This document shows, piece by piece, positions 15,912-24,236 of a stretch of 54,184 bases of DNA (positions within the stretch are counted from its first letter, which is position 1; each line of letters starts with the position of its first letter). A program made the position numbers and the translations under genes. The notes under the pieces are model-generated. The model had not been told where the DNA came from. It made no database searches and saw nothing but the letters and a program-made list of their open reading frames with translations. The DNA comes from an uncultured Oscillibacter sp. (GTDB lineage: Bacteria; Bacillota; Clostridia; Oscillospirales; Oscillospiraceae). The DNA is taken from assembly GCA_900770295.1 (NCBI GenBank), contig CAAGJQ010000118.1, positions 1 to 54,184 of the forward strand. The letters run 5' to 3'.

Positions 15912-16607
15912 TTATTCATAGGAGTACTCCATTGCCTCGCTGCTGTCGTCCGGGTTGTTCCGCAGGTGGACGCGGATCGCCGCCACGGTCCGCTCCGCGT
16001 CCTTTACCTCCAGGGCGGACAGGATGTTTTTGTGCCGGACAACGATGTTGTCATACATCTGCTCCGTCAGAGAGAGGTTTCGCAGAAGCTGGATCTGTGT
16101 GGCGCATTGCTGATACGCCCGGATCAGGAGCTTGTTTTTCGAGCAGGCCACCAGCAGATTGTGAAATTCCGTATCGAGATCGACCATGCGCTTGAGATCG
16201 GCCTTGTCGCACGCGGACAGCGCCGCCAGATTCTGCCGCATAAGCGCCAGATCATGGCCGGAGGCCCGCCGGATGGCCAGCTGTCCGGCTTGCACTTCGA
16301 TGGCCGTGCGGAACTCCACAATGTGCATGACGTCCTTCATGGTCAGGATATAAACATAGTATCCTCCCCGGCCGCGCCGGATCAGAACATCGTCCTCGAT
16401 CAGCTGGTTGATCGCGTCGCGGACAGGGGTGCGGCTGACTCCGAGCAGAGTGGCCAGCTGGTCCTGGTTGATCTTGCTGCCGGGCTTGCGGTATTTCAGG
16501 AGGACGTCATCCAGAAGAATGCTGTAAACAAGCTCTGTCTGGTTCATAAAGGGATGCTGCTCCTGCTTTTCCGCTATGCGCGCGGCATAGTTCAGATCCT
16601 GTTCCAT
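15912..16607 (-). CDS. GntR family regulator, FCD subfamily
   Basis: 231 residues. Winged helix at about 20-85 (KINQDQLATLLGVSRTPVRD, LIEDDVLIRRGRGGYYV) and an FCD domain after it (IVEFRTAIEVQAGQLAIRRA, MVDLDTEFHNLLVACSKN, AIRVHLRNN), with the usual Asp and His metal ligands. Start ATG ending at 16607, GGAG seven bases upstream. It is downstream of a manA-like gene and of the sugar locus on the other strand; which of the neighbouring units it controls is not evident. Its own promoter (16737-16765) has a tandem repeat just downstream. Confidence 0.9.
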   Translation of the reverse strand: MEQDLNYAARIAEKQEQHPFMNQTELVYSILLDDVLLKYRKPGSKINQDQLATLLGVSRTPVRDAINQLIEDDVLIRRGRGGYYVYILTMKDVMHIVEFRTAIEVQAGQLAIRRASGHDLALMRQNLAALSACDKADLKRMVDLDTEFHNLLVACSKNKLLIRAYQQCATQIQLLRNLSLTEQMYDNIVVRHKNILSALEVKDAERTVAAIRVHLRNNPDDSSEAMEYSYE

Positions 16608-16694
16608 GGCAATTCTCCTCTCTGCACCGGGGTCAGAGCATCCAATCAAAAAAGAAAGCTGTGTATGCAAAAAACGCTGCGCACAGCCAATGGG

Positions 16695-16714
16695 ATTTTG
16701 TCGAATTTTGTTGA
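16695..16714. repeat. Tandem 10-base repeat upstream of the GntR gene
   Basis: ATTTTGTCGA directly followed by ATTTTGTTGA (one mismatch). It lies between the GntR promoter and its start codon, a position suited to autoregulation by the FCD protein. The link is inference. Confidence 0.4.
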
Positions 16715-16736
16715 AAGCGCTGACATTCTTGTGTTC

Positions 16737-16765
16737 ACGATACCATAAAACATATCAAAAATCAA
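16737..16765 (-). promoter_or_regulatory. Promoter of the GntR gene at 15912
   Basis: Minus strand TTGATT (16760-16765), 17-base spacer, TATCGT (16737-16742), 129 bases before the start codon. AT-rich against a GC-rich background. Confidence 0.6.
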
Positions 16766-16812
16766 TGTCTTTTGTGTGGCCCGGCGGCCGGGCGGTCCGC
16801 GCCGGGGGGATA

Positions 16813-17886
16813 TCACCGGGGGCCGAAAAAGCGGATGAGACAAAGGGGAGACTCCGGCTTCAAAACCACGGCCGGACAGCCGCCGGGAACGAAGAGCTGG
16901 TCCCCGGGCGCCAGGGGGATCTCCCGGCCGCCGCAGAGAAGGGCGCCGCTACCGGACAGGACAAACAGGCCGTAAAAGGCGGGACGGGCGTCCAGCGTGA
17001 GCTCCGCCGCCGCCAGAATCCGCTCCAGGGAAAAGTACGGGCAGCGGTCGTAGCCCAGCAGCTGGGTGACGGTTCCGGCGGGGCCGTCCTTCAGCACCCG
17101 GGGCGGCACGAACCACGCGGCCCGGGTGGCGCTTCTGGAAAGGCCCGGGTATCTGATGAGGGAAAACATGGCGTCGTATCCGATCCCCATGTGGCACAGC
17201 CGGTCCGGCACCTGGGTCCCGGAGGCGGTGCGCTTTTCCAGCCGGAGGGTCAGGTCGCTGGGCTCCTGGATCTCCAGCAGAAAGCACCCCGCGCCGATGG
17301 CGTGGGGCACGCCTCCGTCCACCAGAACAGTCTGACCCGGTACGGCCGGAAACCGGTGCATGCAGTCCAGCACCCGCTGCGGCTCTCCGCTGTCAAAGGC
17401 GGCCCGCAGGACAGGCTCCGTCACCCCCTCGCGCAGGCCCAGATAGAAGGAGGGCGGTTGGCCGGCCCTGCCCTCCAGAAAATGCCAGCACTCCGCCTTG
17501 CCGAAGGGAAGGCCCCAGAGCCGTTTGGCGTCCGCCCGGGTGGGATGGACCTGGACGTTCAGCCGCTCGGCGGCGTCCAGCAGCTTCAGCAGCACGCCGC
17601 AGTCATGGCCGTGGCGGCGGCAGAAGTCACGGCCCAGCCAGGCCTCCGGCGCTGCGACGATCAGCTCCCGCAGGGTGGGCGCGCCCTCCCCCCGCAGCCG
17701 GCTGAGGCCGGCTCCCGGCACGGCGCCGGCGCCGGAGGCCTCCACAGTGGACGCGATCCACTCCTCCGGATAGTGATCGTCCGCCGCCCCGGAGCCGCCC
17801 CGCAAAGAGCGGATGCGGCTGCCGCCGAGATAGACCCGCCAGGCCCCCGCGTGATCCAACAGGACCGGAAGCTCGTTTTTTTCCAT
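16813..17886 (-). CDS. Mannose-6-phosphate isomerase class I-like protein (cupin)
   Basis: 357 residues. LNVQVHPTRADAKRLWG and GKAECWHFLE match the zinc-binding core of type I phosphomannose isomerases, and DGGVPHAIGAGCFLLEIQEPSDLTLRLEKR (in part: VPHAIGAGCFLLEIQEPSD) supplies the third His and Glu ligands. The C-terminal cupin half (APGDQLFVPGG) is present. It would interconvert a ketose- and aldose-phosphate in the cytoplasm. It is divergent from the aldolase and kinase genes and shares their operator motif, so the natural substrate may be a sugar phosphate of that pathway rather than mannose-6-phosphate. Start ATG ending at 17886, with GGGGGTGA upstream. Confidence 0.85.
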   Translation of the reverse strand: MEKNELPVLLDHAGAWRVYLGGSRIRSLRGGSGAADDHYPEEWIASTVEASGAGAVPGAGLSRLRGEGAPTLRELIVAAPEAWLGRDFCRRHGHDCGVLLKLLDAAERLNVQVHPTRADAKRLWGLPFGKAECWHFLEGRAGQPPSFYLGLREGVTEPVLRAAFDSGEPQRVLDCMHRFPAVPGQTVLVDGGVPHAIGAGCFLLEIQEPSDLTLRLEKRTASGTQVPDRLCHMGIGYDAMFSLIRYPGLSRSATRAAWFVPPRVLKDGPAGTVTQLLGYDRCPYFSLERILAAAELTLDARPAFYGLFVLSGSGALLCGGREIPLAPGDQLFVPGGCPAVVLKPESPLCLIRFFGPR

Positions 17887-17967
17887 AAGGTCACCCCCTG
17901 TGATTCCTCTGAAATGAAAATAACACAGGCGGGCGTGCGCATCAAACAAGAATTTTTCACAAAATTT

Positions 17968-17981
17968 TGATTCAAAAATCA
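17968..17981. promoter_or_regulatory. Operator motif TGATT-N4-AATCA, copy 1
   Basis: TGATTCAAAAATCA, 14 bases with perfect 5-base arms, in the AT-rich 226-base divergent region between the manA-like and aldolase genes. The identical 14-mer recurs at 19085-19098. Candidate site for the DeoR regulator at 23340 or the GntR at 15912. Confidence 0.6.
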
Positions 17982-18020
17982 TCAATATGGAAAAAATGAT
18001 TATTTTTTGAGAAAAAATAT

Positions 18021-18034
18021 TGATTATTTAATCA
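18021..18034. promoter_or_regulatory. Operator motif TGATT-N4-AATCA, copy 2
   Basis: TGATTATTTAATCA, same arms and spacing as copy 1, 53 bases away (about five helical turns), suited to cooperative or looping repression of the divergent promoters. I could not place a confident -35/-10 pair in this AT-rich stretch. Confidence 0.6.
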
Positions 18035-18112
18035 AAAAATGATAGCGTGTACACAGAATTTACAGACCTGCTCCGCTGTTTTGACGGACATGTCAGTGAA
18101 AGGATGCATTTT

Positions 18113-18940
18113 ATGTCACTCGCAACATTATCAGAGGTTCTGAAAATCGCGGAGGAGACCAACACCGCGATCCCCGCTTTCAATATCGACAATATTGAGG
18201 GCACCGAGGCCATTATGGACGCCGCCGAGGCCGAGCGGTGCCCGGTCATTTTAACGGTCGGACAGGGAGCCATCAAGGCCGGACAGCTGACGTATCTGTC
18301 CGATCTGGTCAAGCGGATCGCCCGGGAGAGCACGGTCCCCGTGGTGCTGCATTTGGACCACGGAATTAGCTATGAACAGACAGTCCAGTGCCTGCGCCTG
18401 GGCTTCACCTCCGTCATGTACGACGGCTCCCACCACCCGTTTGAGGAAAACGTGCGGGAGAGTCAGGCGGTGGTGCGCAGCGCCCACGCGGTGGGCGTTT
18501 CCGTGGAGTGCGAGCTGGGAGCGATCTCCGGCGTAGAGGACGGAATTTCCCACAAACAGGTGAATTTAGTGGATTTGGACGAGGTCAAACGTTTCATTTC
18601 CGCCGTCGACTGCGACGCGCTGGCGGTGGGGATCGGCAATGCCCACGGCATGTACCAGGGGACGCCCCACTTCGACTTTGACCGCCTGGCCGCCTGCCGG
18701 AAGCTGAACACACCGCCGCTGGTGCTGCATGGCGGCTCCGGCACGCCGGACGAGATGGTCCGTCAGGCGATCAAGCTGGGCATCCGCAAGGTCAATGTGG
18801 CCACGGAGCTGCGCATGGCCTTTATGGAGGGCCTGGAGTCCCAGGTCGCCACCCGGGATTTCTATGAGATGTACCGCCAGGCCAAGGCCAATATGACGGC
18901 CGTGGCGCTGCAGAAGATCCGGCTGTTCCAGGGAAGATAA
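18113..18940 (+). CDS. Class II fructose-bisphosphate aldolase family protein
   Basis: 275 residues, the length of FbaA/GatY/KbaY/IolJ proteins. HLDHG (80-84) gives catalytic Asp82 and zinc ligand His83; VECELGAI, the NAHGMY histidine and VLHGGSG supply the remaining metal and phosphate contacts. Class II aldolases cleave phosphorylated ketoses or keto acids to DHAP (or pyruvate-like products) plus an aldehyde. Start chosen at the ATG at 18113, about 8 bases after AAAGGA; frames to 18047 or 18104 lack a suitable site. It is followed by a PfkB kinase with its own promoter, and the pair suggests phosphorylation then aldol cleavage. Confidence 0.92.
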   Translation: MSLATLSEVLKIAEETNTAIPAFNIDNIEGTEAIMDAAEAERCPVILTVGQGAIKAGQLTYLSDLVKRIARESTVPVVLHLDHGISYEQTVQCLRLGFTSVMYDGSHHPFEENVRESQAVVRSAHAVGVSVECELGAISGVEDGISHKQVNLVDLDEVKRFISAVDCDALAVGIGNAHGMYQGTPHFDFDRLAACRKLNTPPLVLHGGSGTPDEMVRQAIKLGIRKVNVATELRMAFMEGLESQVATRDFYEMYRQAKANMTAVALQKIRLFQGR

Positions 18941-19026
18941 GGGAGACGGCCCGGGCCTGTTCCGCAAGGGTGTCATTTTTGAAAAGTTGCACAAGCGGAC
19001 GATCAGATTCTTGTAAAATACACGTA

Positions 19027-19055
19027 TTTACAAGCAAAAAACACTAAGCTATAAT
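19027..19055 (+). promoter_or_regulatory. Promoter of the kinase-tctCBA operon
   Basis: TTTACA (19027-19032), 17-base spacer, TATAAT (19050-19055), 74 bases before the kinase start. Inverted AATCA...TGATT (19063-19078) and the operator at 19085-19098 sit just downstream of the -10 box, a classic repressor position. Confidence 0.75.
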
Positions 19056-19062
19056 CCAAAGC

Positions 19063-19098
19063 AATCAGAAAAATGATTGAATTATGATTCAAAAATCA
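19063..19098. promoter_or_regulatory. Operator cluster: outward AATCA/TGATT pair and TGATT-N4-AATCA copy 3
   Basis: AATCA (19063-19067) and TGATT (19074-19078) form an outward inverted pair; TGATTCAAAAATCA follows at 19085-19098, identical to copy 1 at 17968. A further TGAATCATG lies right after. Dense repeats of one half-site between promoter and gene mark this as a regulated promoter. Confidence 0.6.
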
Positions 19099-19128
19099 AA
19101 TGAATCATGTCGATGAGGGAAATAACAT

Positions 19129-20091
19129 ATGCGGCAAAAAGTTCTTTGTATCGGAGAGATGATGGCCGACCTGGTGGCCTACCCCATCGGAGAGGTCCGG
19201 CTGGAAACGGACTATCATCCGATGGACAGCTTCCTGGTCAAGACGGGGGGCGACGCGCATAACAACGCCGTGGACCTGGCCCTTCTGGGCAACGACGTGA
19301 CGTATATCGGACGGGTCGGCAGCGACCTGTTCGCCGAAAACTGTCTGGCCTCTTTGAAGAGCGCGGGCGTCAACACCGACTATGTGGTCCGCACCCGGAC
19401 GGCGGAACAGGCCAAGTCCCTGATCCTGATGGGCGAGGGCGGCACCCGCACCTTTTACCAGAACTTCGGCACCAGCGGGGAGCTCTGCTTCGAGGACATT
19501 GATCTCCGGGCGCTGGAGGGGGTGGATGTCCTGCAGATCGGCGGCACGTTCCACATGAAAAAATTTGACGGGCCTGACGCGGTGAAGCTGCTGAAGCTGG
19601 CAAAGGAAAAGGAGATCACCACCTCGCTGGATGTCACGATGGACCGCTCCGGCCGCTGGAACAGCGTTCTGGAGCCGTATTACCCCTACCTGGACTATTT
19701 TATGCCCAGCGTGGAGCAGGCGGTCGAGATCACCGGAAAAGAGCGCTTTTCCGACATGGCGGATTTCCTGCTGGCCCGCGGCGTAAAAAATGTCATCATC
19801 AAGGCCGGGACTCAGGGCTCCTACTTTAAAAACCGCCAGACCGCCTTTTCCTGCGGCTGCTACCGGGTGGCGAACGTGGCGGACACCACGGGGGCCGGGG
19901 ACGCCTTCGTGTCGGGCGTGCTGACCGCCCTTGGGCACAAGGCCCCGCCGGAGGCGTGCATGATCTTTGCCACCGCGTGCTCCGCCCATGTCATTCAGGC
20001 GGTGGGGGCCACCACCGGAATGAAGAGCTATGACGAGATCATGGCCTTTGTGGACCGGGAGCCCAGGCCCGAGATCCGGTACGAGACCTGA
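19129..20091 (+). CDS. PfkB family carbohydrate kinase
   Basis: 320 residues, ribokinase fold. N-terminal GGDAHNNAVDLALLG substrate region and C-terminal DTTGAGDAFVSGVL, where GAGD gives the anion hole and catalytic Asp. It phosphorylates a sugar, keto-deoxy acid or nucleoside with ATP in the cytoplasm. Located between a class II aldolase and a tricarboxylate-type transporter, its most economical role is to phosphorylate the imported compound before cleavage (as IolC and KdgK do in their pathways); that is inference. GAGGGA precedes the ATG. Confidence 0.92.
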   Translation: MRQKVLCIGEMMADLVAYPIGEVRLETDYHPMDSFLVKTGGDAHNNAVDLALLGNDVTYIGRVGSDLFAENCLASLKSAGVNTDYVVRTRTAEQAKSLILMGEGGTRTFYQNFGTSGELCFEDIDLRALEGVDVLQIGGTFHMKKFDGPDAVKLLKLAKEKEITTSLDVTMDRSGRWNSVLEPYYPYLDYFMPSVEQAVEITGKERFSDMADFLLARGVKNVIIKAGTQGSYFKNRQTAFSCGCYRVANVADTTGAGDAFVSGVLTALGHKAPPEACMIFATACSAHVIQAVGATTGMKSYDEIMAFVDREPRPEIRYET

Positions 20092-20164
20092 AGTCCTTCC
20101 ATACCGCGTATCCAACCCCGACAGGGGGACGAGATATAAAAACTAAAGAAGTGAGGAGTACATC

Positions 20165-21184
20165 ATGAAAAGAAAACTGACTGCTCTGCTGCTGACAGCG
20201 CTGATGCTGTGCAGCACCCTGACTGCCTGCGGCGGCAAGACCGAAGAATCCGCGCCCGCGGATTCCTCCAGCTCCAGCGGCGAGACGGAGGCGACCACCA
20301 GCAGCTACCCCGAAAAGGACATCACGGCTCTGGTCTACTGGGCCGCCGGCGGCACCACGGACACCTGCGTCCGCAGCGTCATCAACGCCATCCCCGATGA
20401 GATGCTGGACAAGAACATCATCGTCTCCAACGTGGCCGGCGGTTCCGGTCTGGTGGGCGCCACCCAGTTCGTCAACAGCGCTGCCGACGGCTATACCATC
20501 GGCGTTCTGAACTGCGACCTGGTGCTGAACCACGCCCTGGGCAACACCGACATCAGCTCCGACCAGTTCATCCCCCTGGCCTGCATCGAGCAGGACCCCT
20601 ACCTGCTGCTGGTGCCCGCTGACGCTCCCTACGATACCTTCGAGGAGTTCGTCGACTATGTCAGAGCCAACCCCGGCACCGTCTCCATCGGCGATACCGG
20701 CAGCGGCGCGGTGCCCCATCTGGTGTACACGGTCCTGAACAAGCAGCTGGGCCTGGATATGAAGACCGTCGCCTATGACTCCTCCGCCGACAGCGTGATC
20801 GCCACCGTGAGCGGCGAGTGCCAGGCCACCGTTACCGCTCCCGGCGCGGCCGCGGGCCAGCTGGAAGCCGGCGCGCTGAAGGCCATTGCCTGCTCCGGCG
20901 CCGAGCGCCTGAGCGCCTATCCCGATGTCCCCTGCATGAGCGAGCTGTATGACGAGCTGAAGGATATGAACATCCTGAGCTGGATCATGGTCGTTGCCCT
21001 GAAGGACACGCCCGCCGACGCCGTTTCCTTCCTGCAGGAGATCTTCTCCACCGCCGCGGCCTCCGACGCCTACCGTGAGACGCTGGAGAGCTTCAGCTTC
21101 CAGCCTGTTCCCGCTATGAACAACGAAGAGATGCTGGACTTTGTCGCCGCGCAGGCTGATTATTACGCAAGCGTTCTGGCCTGA
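20165..21184 (+). CDS. tctC: Tripartite tricarboxylate transporter substrate-binding lipoprotein (TctC/Bug family)
   Basis: 339 residues. N-terminal lipoprotein signal (MKRKLTALLLTALMLC, lipobox LTAC-GGK) and a Ser/Thr-rich linker, then the Bug fold: YPEKDITALVYWAAGGTTDT, VSNVAGGSGLVGA, PGTVSIGDTGSGAVPH. It captures a carboxylated small molecule outside the membrane and delivers it to TctAB. It follows the kinase by 73 bases. A 15-bp hairpin after the stop (21206) probably protects this message, which would favour more binding protein than permease. Confidence 0.93.
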   Translation: MKRKLTALLLTALMLCSTLTACGGKTEESAPADSSSSSGETEATTSSYPEKDITALVYWAAGGTTDTCVRSVINAIPDEMLDKNIIVSNVAGGSGLVGATQFVNSAADGYTIGVLNCDLVLNHALGNTDISSDQFIPLACIEQDPYLLLVPADAPYDTFEEFVDYVRANPGTVSIGDTGSGAVPHLVYTVLNKQLGLDMKTVAYDSSADSVIATVSGECQATVTAPGAAAGQLEAGALKAIACSGAERLSAYPDVPCMSELYDELKDMNILSWIMVVALKDTPADAVSFLQEIFSTAAASDAYRETLESFSFQPVPAMNNEEMLDFVAAQADYYASVLA

Positions 21185-21205
21185 CCGATATTCCCACGTG
21201 ATTCT

Positions 21206-21240
21206 CACAGAGCCTCCATGTCTCCCATGGAGGCTCTGTG
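21206..21240 (+). promoter_or_regulatory. Perfect 15-bp intercistronic hairpin between tctC and tctB
   Basis: CACAGAGCCTCCATG pairs exactly with CATGGAGGCTCTGTG around a TCTCC loop. There is no T run after it, so it is more likely an mRNA-stabilising or partial-termination element than a full terminator. It lies 22 bases after the tctC stop. Confidence 0.7.
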
Positions 21241-21276
21241 GGTACACGCGCAGACTTCACTTGTATTGAGGATATT

Positions 21277-21726
21277 ATGAAAAAATTCGACATTGCTATT
21301 TCCGCCGTCCTGATGGTGGTCGCCGCCGCCATGTTCACGGCTGCCGGCGATCTGCCGGAGGTGGACGGCGCCATCGGAGCCGGCACATGGCCCCGGGTCC
21401 TGTCGGTGGCTCTGTTCCTCCTGGCGGTGTTGCTGATGCTCCAGGGACTGACCGATCACTCCGGCAGCGCCTCTCCGTTTGACATCCACAGCCCCGGCTT
21501 CCGCCGTGTCCTGATCGGCGTGGGCATCATCGCCGTCTTCTGCGTACTGCTGAAGTTCCTGGGCTTCCTGCTGGCCTCCGCTTTCATGATCCCCGCCATC
21601 ATGCGGCTCATGGACGAAAAGCGCATTCCGGTGCTGGCCGGGATGACCGTCGGCGTTCTGGCCGCCATCTATATCATCTTCTCGCTGATTTTGAAACTGC
21701 CCCTGCCGCAGGGCAGCCTGTTTTAA
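21277..21726 (+). CDS. tctB: Tripartite tricarboxylate transporter small membrane subunit
   Basis: 149 residues with four predicted membrane segments and the GAGTWPRVLS motif usual near the first loop of TctB proteins. It pairs with TctA in the membrane. Start at the ATG at 21277 (MKKFDIAI) with GAGG five bases upstream; a frame from 21238 would start inside the hairpin. Ends 18 bases before tctA. Confidence 0.9.
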   Translation: MKKFDIAISAVLMVVAAAMFTAAGDLPEVDGAIGAGTWPRVLSVALFLLAVLLMLQGLTDHSGSASPFDIHSPGFRRVLIGVGIIAVFCVLLKFLGFLLASAFMIPAIMRLMDEKRIPVLAGMTVGVLAAIYIIFSLILKLPLPQGSLF

Positions 21727-21744
21727 GGAAAGGAGGATACAGCT

Positions 21745-23247
21745 ATGGAAAACCTGATCGTGGCGCTGTCCGTTGTCCTGCAGCCCTTTAACATTGCCAT
21801 GGTGTTTGTCGGGACTCTGATCGGCATTCTGGTGGGCGCCATGCCCGGCCTGTCCTCCGTTATGGGTCTTAGCATCATGATGCCCCTGACGCTCTCGCTG
21901 AAGGGAAGCGCCGGTATCCTGATGCTGCTGGGCGTATTCTGCGGCGCCATTTACGGCGGCTCCATTACCGCGATTCTGATCAAGACGCCCGGCACCGCCA
22001 ACTCCGCCGCCACTGTTCTGGACGGATATCCCATGGCCACGACCCTGGGCCAGCCCGGCCGCGCCCTGGGCATCTCCACCATGGCCTCCACCTTTGGCGG
22101 CCTGTTCAGCGCCGTCATGCTGCTGTGGACGGCTCCGCTGCTGAGCAAGTTCGCGCTGAAATTCGGAGCCGCCGAGTATTTTGCCCTGGCCATGTTTGGC
22201 TTGAGCATGGTGACCAGTATCTCCGGAAAGAACGTGGTAAAGGGCCTGATCGGCGCCGTCATCGGCCTGATGCTGTCCACCATCGGCATGAACTCGCTGA
22301 CCGGCTCTCCCCGGTTTACCTTTGGCTCCGTCTACCTGATGGGCGGCATCGCCATGGTGCCCACGCTGATCGCCCTGTACGCCTTCTCCCAGGGCCTGAG
22401 CAACATTGAGGGCGGCTCCGGCACCAAAGCGGCGAAGGCGAACACCAAGCTCAAACGCGTTCTGCCCACGTGGGAGGATATCAAAACCACAGCGCCCTTC
22501 ATCCTGCTCTCCAGCATCATCGGCACGGTGGTCGGCGCCATCCCCGGCACCGGAGGCGACATTGCCTCCTGGGTGGGCTATAACGAGGCGAAGCGGTGGT
22601 CGAAGCACCCCGAGAAGTTCGGACATGGCGCGCCGGAGGGCATCGCCGCGCCGGAGGCCGCCAACAACGCCATCTCCGGCGGCGCGCTGATCCCCCTGCT
22701 GACCCTGGGCATCCCCGGCGACGCGGGCACCGCCGTCATGCTCAGCGCCATGATGATGCAGGGCGTGATCCCCGGCCCCACCCTGTTCACCGACCAGACC
22801 AGTACGGTCTATACCATCATCGTGGGCCTGTTCTTCGCCAACGTCTGCATGTGCCTGCTGGGCTACGGCGCGATCCGCGGCTTCGCCAAGATCGGCAGCG
22901 TGTCCAATACCTACCTGACCCCCATCGTGTTCGTATTCTGCGTGGTGGGCACGTATGCGCTGAACAACAACATCCTGGACATCTTCATGATGATGATCTT
23001 CGGCGTGGTCGCCTATATCCTGATCAAGTGCGATTTCCCCATGCCTCCCATCATTCTGGGCCTGATCTTGGGCAATCTTGCCGAGAAGAACCTGCAGCGC
23101 GCCCTGATCATCTCTGACGGGAGCATCTCCGTTTTCTTCACCCGCCCCATCTCCCTGATCCTGATCCTGATTTCCGTTGCGTCCCTGCTGTGGCCGGTCA
23201 TCAGCCCCATCATCAAGAAAAAGAAGAGCGAAAAAGCACCGTCCTGA
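21745..23247 (+). CDS. tctA: Tripartite tricarboxylate transporter large permease subunit
   Basis: 500 residues, about 12 membrane segments. GAMPGLSSVMGLSIMMPLT and the repeat-like GAIPGTGGDIASWVGYNEAK carry the family's paired glycine-proline motifs; GIPGDAGTAVMLSAMMMQG follows. It drives uptake with an ion gradient. Strong AAGGAGG before the ATG. With tctC and tctB it forms a complete transporter placed behind the sugar/keto-acid kinase. Confidence 0.95.
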   Translation: MENLIVALSVVLQPFNIAMVFVGTLIGILVGAMPGLSSVMGLSIMMPLTLSLKGSAGILMLLGVFCGAIYGGSITAILIKTPGTANSAATVLDGYPMATTLGQPGRALGISTMASTFGGLFSAVMLLWTAPLLSKFALKFGAAEYFALAMFGLSMVTSISGKNVVKGLIGAVIGLMLSTIGMNSLTGSPRFTFGSVYLMGGIAMVPTLIALYAFSQGLSNIEGGSGTKAAKANTKLKRVLPTWEDIKTTAPFILLSSIIGTVVGAIPGTGGDIASWVGYNEAKRWSKHPEKFGHGAPEGIAAPEAANNAISGGALIPLLTLGIPGDAGTAVMLSAMMMQGVIPGPTLFTDQTSTVYTIIVGLFFANVCMCLLGYGAIRGFAKIGSVSNTYLTPIVFVFCVVGTYALNNNILDIFMMMIFGVVAYILIKCDFPMPPIILGLILGNLAEKNLQRALIISDGSISVFFTRPISLILILISVASLLWPVISPIIKKKKSEKAPS

Positions 23248-23271
23248 TCCACCAAAATTTAGAAAAAATGG

Positions 23272-23313
23272 TTGTATATATTGGCGGAATCATTTATAAT
23301 ATTTGAAAATGAT
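23272..23313 (+). promoter_or_regulatory. Promoter and probable autoregulatory site of the DeoR gene
   Basis: TTGTAT (23272-23277), 17-base spacer, TATAAT (23295-23300). Inverted arms ATCATTT (23289-23295) and AAATGAT (23307-23313) enclose the -10 box. ATCA/TGAT matches the half-site used upstream of the aldolase and kinase genes, which supports one regulator for all. Confidence 0.6.
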
Positions 23314-23339
23314 AGGTGCGGGCCAAGGGAGTAATTCTG

Positions 23340-24101
23340 ATGATGAAGAGTGAAGACCGACAGATAAAAATTCTGGAACTCATGCAAAAAACCAACAGTA
23401 TTTCCGTCAATGAACTGCTGGAGATCTTGCCGGTTTCACCCGCTACTGTCCGGCGGGATATTACCGCCCTGGAGCAGGCTGGAAAAATCCGGAAAGCCCG
23501 CGGAAAAATCATTCTCGAGGATATCTGCCGCGTGCCCAGCTATGAGCTGCGGGACACCATGCACGGCCAGGAGAAAAAGCGCATCGGCCAGGCGGCGGCG
23601 AAGCTGGTGCGGGAGGGCGACTCCATCATCATCGATTCCGGCACCACCGCGCTGGCCCTGGCGGAAAATCTGAAGGACAGACGCCACCTCTCTGTGATCA
23701 CCAATTCCATTCCGGTGGCGTATACCTTCAACGCGACCCAGGTGAACGTGTTCCTGTGCGGCGGCATGCTGTCGGATCTCGCTCTGGTGGACGACGACGC
23801 GGTGAACTTTTTCGCCTCCCACCAGGTGGAGAAGGCGTTCATCGGCGCCTCCGGCGTCCGCGGAGTCACGGGGCTGACCGTGGTCTCCCCCTTCCAGTAT
23901 GCCGTGAAGCGGCAGATGATCCAATCCGCCCGTGAGGTCTACGCGCTTCTGGACGAGAGCAAGTTCCATGTGATGGGCGTCAATCTCTTCGCCAATTTCC
24001 AGGATCTGACCGGCATTATCACCTCGAAACCCATCACGGACGAAAAGCTCCTGGAGCAGCTGGAGCGGGATCATGTGAAGATTATCTGCGCGGAATCATA
24101 G
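23340..24101 (+). CDS. DeoR/GlpR family regulator
   Basis: 253 residues. N-terminal helix-turn-helix (ILELMQKTNSISVNELLEIL, SPATVRRDITALEQAGKI) and the DeoRC sensor domain (IIIDSGTTALALAENL, VITNSIPVAYTF, LCGGML, AFIGASGV). Such proteins repress sugar catabolic genes and respond to a phosphorylated sugar. Start at ATG 23340, eight bases after GGGAG; ATG 23343 is nearly as good. It is the last gene of the kinase-transporter locus and is the best candidate to bind the TGATT-N4-AATCA motif. Confidence 0.9.
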   Translation: MMKSEDRQIKILELMQKTNSISVNELLEILPVSPATVRRDITALEQAGKIRKARGKIILEDICRVPSYELRDTMHGQEKKRIGQAAAKLVREGDSIIIDSGTTALALAENLKDRRHLSVITNSIPVAYTFNATQVNVFLCGGMLSDLALVDDDAVNFFASHQVEKAFIGASGVRGVTGLTVVSPFQYAVKRQMIQSAREVYALLDESKFHVMGVNLFANFQDLTGIITSKPITDEKLLEQLERDHVKIICAES

Positions 24102-24182
24102 AAAACGGCGTTCTCCCCCGAACCCGTGACCCGCTCCGGGACCGGAGCCGGGGCGGAGGGGAGAGACCGTCATGCAGACAGC

Positions 24183-24218
24183 AAGCCAGGGCCATCGCGA
24201 TGCGATGGCCCTGGCTTT
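24183..24218. terminator. Bidirectional terminator between DeoR and MATE genes
   Basis: AAGCCAGGGCCATCGC pairs with GCGATGGCCCTGGCTT around a GAT loop and is followed by TTTT. It lies between convergent genes and can serve both. Confidence 0.85.
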
Positions 24219-24236
24219 TCAAATCGGCTGATCCGC

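Noticed and set aside
21445..21668. Frames opposite tctB and inside tctA on the minus strand
   Set aside because: Shadow frames with low-complexity sequence; the transporter subunits on the plus strand are intact.
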